Of a stretch of DNA of 7,440 nucleotides, positions 6,201-7,440 are shown piece after piece. Under the pieces are notes generated by a model. That model had not been told where the DNA came from. It saw only the letters and a list, made by a program, of their open reading frames with translations, and searched no databases. This stretch comes from Thiotrichaceae bacterium. GTDB lineage: Bacteria; Pseudomonadota; Gammaproteobacteria; Thiotrichales; Thiotrichaceae. The translations under genes and the position numbers were made by a program. The stretch spans positions 1 through 7,440 of the forward strand of contig JANTHA010000103.1 of assembly GCA_024762625.1 (NCBI GenBank). The letters run 5' to 3'. The stretch's first letter is position 1, and each line of letters opens with the position of its first letter.

Positions 6201-7440
6201 CATGCCACCGGCCTTAATTTCCGCGATGTGATGTATGCAATGGGTCTGTTATCCGATGAAGCGGTGGAAAACGGTTTTGCCGGACCTACGCTGGGTATGG
6301 AGTTATCCGGCACCGTCGTCAAGGTAGGCAGCGCAGTGACGGAATTCAAGGAAGGCGATGAAGTGCTGGGTTTCGCGCCAGCCTGTTTCAGTTCTCGCGT
6401 GATTACGCAGACCACCGCGATTACGCTGAAACCCGAAAGCTGGAGCTTTGAGGAGGCCGCGACCATACCGACCACCTTCTTTACGGTGTATTATGCGCTC
6501 AAGCATCTGGCGCAAATTCAGCCGGGTGAAAAAATTCTGATTCATGGTGCTGCGGGCGGCGTGGGCATAGCGGCGATTCAGTATGCGCGTTACTGCGGCG
6601 CTGAGATATTCGCCACTGCAGGCACTGATGAAAAACGTGACTTTGTGCGCCTGTTGGGCGCTGATCATGTCATGGATTCGCGGTCTTTGGCTTTTGCTGA
6701 TGAGATCATGGAAATCACCAACGATGAAGGTATTGATATTGTTCTGAATTCGCTGGCTGGCGAAGCGATTTCCCGGAATCTGTCGGTGTTAAAACCGTTT
6801 GGCCGTTTCCTGGAGTTGGGTAAGCGAGATTTTTATGAAAACAACAAAATTGCTTTGCGCCCATTCCGTAATAATATTTCTTATTTTGGCATTGACGCCG
6901 ATCAGTTACTGATTGAACGCGCCGATCTCGCCAACCGTCTTTTCCGGGAAATGATGGATTTGTTCAATGATGGCAGTCTGCGTCCCATGCCGTATCGCAG
7001 CTTCCAGGCGGCGCGCATTGAAGACGCCTTCCGGTATATGCAGCAATCACGTCAAATCGGCAAGGTTGTAGTATCGTTCGATCATATTGATACGGATGAA
7101 TTTATTGAAAATATTGAGCCGTGTCATGAACAGGATAGTGAGCTGGTCTGCGATCCCGGAGGCAGTTATCTGGTGACAGGTGGGCTTAGTGGTTTCGGTT
7201 TGAAAACGGCGAGCTGGCTGGTTGAAAAAGGCGCGCATTCGCTCGTGTTAATCAGTCGTTCTGCATCGCTTGATGATCAGTCCAGACAAATCATTGAAGA
7301 ATTGAAAAATAAAGGCGTACAGGTTTATATGCGCGCCTGTGATGTCGCGGACAAGGTTGCCCTGAGTAAATTAATCGCCGAAATACAAAGCGATATTCAG
7401 CCGTTAAAAGGCGTGGTGCATGCAGCCATGGTGCTAGAGG
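246..7440 (+). CDS. Highly reducing type I polyketide synthase (partial)
   Basis: This multidomain enzyme builds a polyketide or fatty-acyl chain from malonyl-type units by decarboxylative condensation, then fully reduces the beta-carbon. It should be cytoplasmic; no signal peptide or membrane segment is seen. The order is KS (7-428), AT (566-870), DH (951-1247), methyltransferase-like (1255-1661), structural KR half (1676-1910), ER (1955-2278) and KR (from 2305, cut off). Visible key residues are KS Cys177, His312 and His350; AT Ser658 and His763; DH His980 and Asp1166; and the ER nucleotide motif at 2100-2107. The TTG start is chosen from the AAGGA at 232-236, giving a protein beginning MSNQKKKIAIVGMACRFPG. 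Only six residues precede the KS, so there is no docking or loading module. The frame is open throughout, and the 3' end with the rest of KR and the expected carrier protein lies beyond the window. The methyltransferase looks degenerate. Domain order matches animal fatty acid synthase and fungal highly reducing synthases. An iterative, free-standing mode is inferred; a first module of a multi-protein line is the alternative. The product cannot be told from the sequence. Confidence 0.95.
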   Translation, partial: MSNQKKKIAIVGMACRFPGEASSPEAYWDILKNGKDVVTEISSDRWGTDFYQHPDQKEPGKSYTFSAGVLPQVDEFDAGFFGISPREAAQMDPQQRLLLELTWEALENGQQIPEKLSGSQCAVYVGIASTDYAHRRMDDLSSLDPYSMTGNTASIASNRISYVFDLHGPSVSVDTACSSSLVALHQACNAIWNGDAPMAITGGVNMLLHPFGFVGFSKASMLSPRGRCRAFDASGDGYVRAEGSAVLFLKPLDQAEADGDPIHAVIVNTGVNCDGRTNGITLPSPEGQASLLKSVYERAGIKPDDLSYLEAHGTGTAVGDPLEAAAFSKILAKPRKKPLPVGSAKTNLGHLETASGMAGLLKVVMSLKNRQIPPSLHFETPNPNIDFKGDNIEVVTRLTSLRARKKPLLMGVNSFGFGGANAHVIVEEYRPEARKDSNRYSTSNPGAASAQKISGRKKFNSATQSTSTPLLISANSDKALRAMAGQYRDLLQQKNVRYSDVAWAAFNKRQQLSHGLAVHADNFADVVERLHAYSQGETHTGVATANKIETRTNDKTNEKTGEKAKLALVFSGNGSQWQGMGCELLKNEPVFKQAIEEIDALFGTYDDFSLLDEFRRRPEDSRLHLTEVAQPLLFALQVGLMRVLEDRGLQADAVIGHSVGEVAAAWAAGAFSLQDAVHVIYARSHAQGKTRGSGRMAAAAMSAEDIAEVIDELELQSRITIAGINSPKSVTLSGSLDALQTLGDYFSGQNLFYRLLDLDYAFHSAAMDPVKHDITSALGDISLNKTTRKYYSTVTGEALEGKALNARYWWDNIRQPVLFGAAMEQMLNDGYQVFLEIGPHPVLRTYVNECGRDKDVAVLAVPSIKRKAESLNGVLNGLYTCVLAGCPLDATKAFPEHAANVSSNSHNSLYNNSHDNSQFAFSLPNYPWQREKHWYTLTPEGYDLVNRHRDHPLLGYRLKELEALWENQLDPLILPFLSDHVVDGGAVMPAAAYIEMALAATAAWFDSGDDTKTDATKDVENDADNDSQQKQWEIENIEIRAPIVLDHSKTIRFKLIPKDGSFIISSRDRLTDNPWTENVVGRLLGGSNRSVPEKIQLAVFAKKAQKTISSAGHYRLTESVGLSYGPAFQGIEEVWVSSHSALAKLKKDASIEGDYDRYHLHPAMLDAAFQSLVDVFSEQIEQGRQAALIPVQMGKLYYYHDMQDLAYLKLDIIKQSPQSVLADFYLLDGQGVVLAELKDCRFRGVQLTRSASTLPGSYDFKPLLMPYLEPGRFSPMPEATALVASAREFLANKEPELHRAKHYQEILPLIDLIVSMFAWQAIRKLNPTGDEFTLESLVEQAHIESGKLPLLSRLLAMLVEDDLATFEVKEGKGQWLLNAESGFPPAEDIWLSVLGDSPAYLPELVLLGRCGKHLADVLQHKMTPQTLLFSEKSSIQEHWNGASPSNHSMNLALQHTIEEIVADWPANRRLRILEIGGGDTEISQLLLPLLPVDQCDYIYTHNNEEHLAKAGFDLENWHFVKTRALDLSEANLDQHELVEGTNNPDELALASFDIIIAANTLYQSDDLQKAQYNLKRLLAPKGVLLLLERQADRFMDMTFGLQSDWWTHTSDADKPVPLLMSPSEWRISLKQTGFDSIEPLIEEKAAGDVGAFMIVASHTDDHVVESTPQLDDESQGQVWMILKDQSELSQSLANALENRLKNSDCQIVMVEASDKYQRLGPVHFAIDVNDIGQQESAKKSIEKALGFHHVIETLNKSDIHCHHIVHLMGLEWHDAIQKDEMALETEQLEILQNLRCASTIDLIQALENASVEQASHQPRLNLVTSGGVVLCDNEQTFKFDNNPSQAPLWGLGRVIMNEHPDIDCRLIDMQGAFDPETSSLLLLEEFMSPDKTGSKLIENEVIIAENVRHVTRMEKIELSASTSLQSVEQRVDDGDVDDRRSKLSNAVKKAPPFKLSFHSPGPLKNLYWQALPERFVQADEIEIRPHATGLNFRDVMYAMGLLSDEAVENGFAGPTLGMELSGTVVKVGSAVTEFKEGDEVLGFAPACFSSRVITQTTAITLKPESWSFEEAATIPTTFFTVYYALKHLAQIQPGEKILIHGAAGGVGIAAIQYARYCGAEIFATAGTDEKRDFVRLLGADHVMDSRSLAFADEIMEITNDEGIDIVLNSLAGEAISRNLSVLKPFGRFLELGKRDFYENNKIALRPFRNNISYFGIDADQLLIERADLANRLFREMMDLFNDGSLRPMPYRSFQAARIEDAFRYMQQSRQIGKVVVSFDHIDTDEFIENIEPCHEQDSELVCDPGGSYLVTGGLSGFGLKTASWLVEKGAHSLVLISRSASLDDQSRQIIEELKNKGVQVYMRACDVADKVALSKLIAEIQSDIQPLKGVVHAAMVLE
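264..1529 (+). other. Ketosynthase (KS) domain
   Basis: This domain catalyses the decarboxylative Claisen condensation that extends the chain. Residues 7-428 begin with IAIVGMACRFPG and end with FGFGGANAHVIVEE. The catalytic triad is complete: Cys177 in DTACSSS, His312 in EAHGTGT and His350 in AKTNLGH. MDPQQRLLLE and GNTASIASNRISY are typical of type I PKS ketosynthases. An intact Cys177 means it is a condensing KS and not a decarboxylating loading KSQ. Confidence 0.95.
1899..1934 (+). repeat. 12-bp in-frame tandem repeat in KS-AT linker
   Basis: Three imperfect 12-base copies (1899-1910, 1911-1922, 1923-1934) encode TNDK, TNEK and TGEK at residues 552-563. They end just before the first strand of the AT domain (LALVFSGNGSQW). 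The unit is in frame, so copy-number change would alter linker length without breaking the gene. The preceding linker holds the usual KS-AT adapter fold (PLLISANSDKALRAMAGQY region). Confidence 0.75.
1941..2855 (+). other. Acyltransferase (AT) domain, probably malonyl-specific
   Basis: This domain loads the extender unit from acyl-CoA onto the carrier protein. Residues about 566-870 carry the opening motif FSGNGSQWQGMG (GNGSQW rather than the commoner GQGSQW), the nucleophile Ser658 in GHSVGE, Arg683, which corresponds to the carboxylate-binding arginine of the family, and the catalytic His763 in YAFHS. The Ala-Phe-His core resembles the HAFH signature of malonyl-CoA ATs and not the YASH of methylmalonyl ATs. 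The leading Tyr is a hybrid feature, so specificity for malonyl is likely but not certain. GPHPVL at about 838 marks the C-terminal part of the fold. Confidence 0.9.
2955..3002 (+). repeat. 24-bp imperfect repeat in post-AT linker
   Basis: Two adjacent 24-base copies (2955-2978 and 2979-3002) encode the Asn/Ser-rich octapeptides NSHNSLYN and NSHDNSQF at residues 904-919. Similarity is strongest over the first 14 bases of each copy. The repeat lies between the AT core and the conserved post-AT motif LPNYPWQREKHW (starting at residue 923), which wraps back onto the KS-AT unit in related enzymes. It looks like a flexible insertion. Confidence 0.55.
3096..3986 (+). other. Dehydratase (DH) domain
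   Basis: This domain removes water from the beta-hydroxyacyl intermediate to give the enoyl intermediate. Residues 951-1247 form a double hot-dog. The first half has HPLLG at the start and catalytic His980 in HVVDGGAVMP, which fits HxxxGxxxxP. The second half has YGPAF and catalytic Asp1166 in HPAMLDAAFQ. All are intact, so it should be active. An acidic insertion at residues 1006-1029 is noted separately. Confidence 0.92.
3261..3332 (+). other. Acidic low-complexity insertion inside DH
   Basis: Residues 1006-1029 are dominated by Asp, Lys, Thr and Asn (GDDTKTDATKDVENDADND core) and lie between the first DH helix and the next conserved strand (WEIENIEI). Bacterial DH domains often have only a short loop here. 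It probably forms a disordered surface loop. No catalytic residue lies in it. Confidence 0.6.
4008..5228 (+). other. C-methyltransferase-like domain, probably inactive
   Basis: In highly reducing synthases this position holds a SAM-dependent domain that methylates the alpha-carbon. Residues about 1255-1661 keep the overall shape: the N-terminal lid (YQEILPLIDLIVSMFAWQA), motif I (LEIGGGDTE, 1474-1481), the FDIIIAAN strand, LLLLE ending in Glu1588, and a C-terminal DMTFGLQSDWW. Several signature residues are changed. The third glycine of the GxGxG loop is Thr1480. The acidic residue of the usual YTxTDIS segment is replaced in YTHNN (1499-1503). The catalytic His of the NVLHAT motif is Tyr1562 in NTLYQS. 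These losses suggest a structural pseudo-methyltransferase like that of animal fatty acid synthase, though residual activity cannot be excluded from sequence. Confidence 0.75.
5271..5975 (+). other. Structural (pseudo) ketoreductase subdomain
   Basis: In PKS modules with an ER, the ketoreductase is split: a non-catalytic half precedes the ER and supports the catalytic half that follows it. Residues about 1676-1910 match this: an opening strand GQVWMIL without a glycine-rich nucleotide motif, HIVHLMGLEW in the middle, and the highly conserved APLWGLGRVIMNEHP (from 1846) followed by CRLIDM. A variable acidic linker, including VDDGDVDDRR, joins it to the ER. Confidence 0.85.
6102..7079 (+). other. 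Enoylreductase (ER) domain
   Basis: This NADPH-dependent domain of the medium-chain dehydrogenase/reductase family saturates the enoyl intermediate. Residues about 1955-2278 begin near the conserved PGPLKNLYW segment, with GLNFRDVMYAMG at 1989-2000 and GMELSGTVVKVG after it. The nucleotide-binding motif HGAAGGVG (2100-2107) is intact. IVLNSLAGE and GRFLELGKRDF follow, and the domain ends in SRQIGKVVVSF. All hallmark segments are present, so a saturated chain is expected for cycles in which it acts. Confidence 0.95.
7158..7440 (+). other. Catalytic ketoreductase (KR) domain, N-terminal part
   Basis: This short-chain-dehydrogenase-type domain reduces the beta-keto group with NADPH. The visible part, from about residue 2305, has the Rossmann motif TGGLSGFGLKTASWL (starting at 2311), the strand LVLISRS, the CDVAD motif and the HAAMVLE segment. 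The window stops just before the position of the conserved LDD (stereochemistry) motif, so the catalytic Ser-Tyr dyad and the stereochemical class cannot be read. A carrier protein is expected after it. Confidence 0.9.

Noticed and set aside
6303..6668. 121-residue open frame on the minus strand
   Set aside because: It is antisense to the ER core, including the nucleotide-binding motif, and its translation resembles no protein family.

Overview
The window is almost entirely one very large plus-strand reading frame, open from about position 213 to the right-hand edge with no stop codon in frame. It encodes a type I polyketide synthase of the fully (highly) reducing class. The best start is a TTG at 246, nine bases downstream of an AAGGA ribosome-binding site. 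From there 2398 complete codons are visible, and the gene continues past the window.

The domain order by motif is: ketosynthase (KS, residues ~7-428), KS-AT linker, acyltransferase (AT, ~566-870), post-AT linker ending in YPWQR, dehydratase (DH, ~951-1247), C-methyltransferase-like domain (~1255-1661), structural or pseudo-ketoreductase half (~1676-1910), enoylreductase (ER, ~1955-2278), and the N-terminal Rossmann part of the catalytic ketoreductase (KR, from ~2305, cut by the window edge). An acyl carrier protein is expected next but is not visible. The order matches animal fatty acid synthase and fungal highly reducing synthases. The KS, AT, DH and ER key residues are intact. The methyltransferase has lost several signature residues and is probably a structural remnant. 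If so, the enzyme should make a saturated, unbranched or little-branched chain from malonyl units, much like a fatty acid synthase. There is no N-terminal docking segment or loading module before the KS, so a free-standing, iteratively acting enzyme is more likely than a mid-line module.

The first 245 bases are non-coding or hold at most the tail of an unrecognised upstream gene. They contain an 8-bp inverted repeat, a CT-rich simple repeat, a weak candidate sigma-70 promoter and the ribosome-binding site. Several inter-domain linkers of the synthase carry short in-frame tandem repeats or acidic, Asn/Asp/Lys-rich insertions, which look like recent length variation in tolerant sites.

The organism looks like a bacterium of moderate GC content. 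The Shine-Dalgarno signal, TTG start and mixed codon use suggest a proteobacterium, perhaps a gammaproteobacterium. This is a guess from style, not a demonstrated placement. No RNA gene, CRISPR array, transposase or attachment site was seen.
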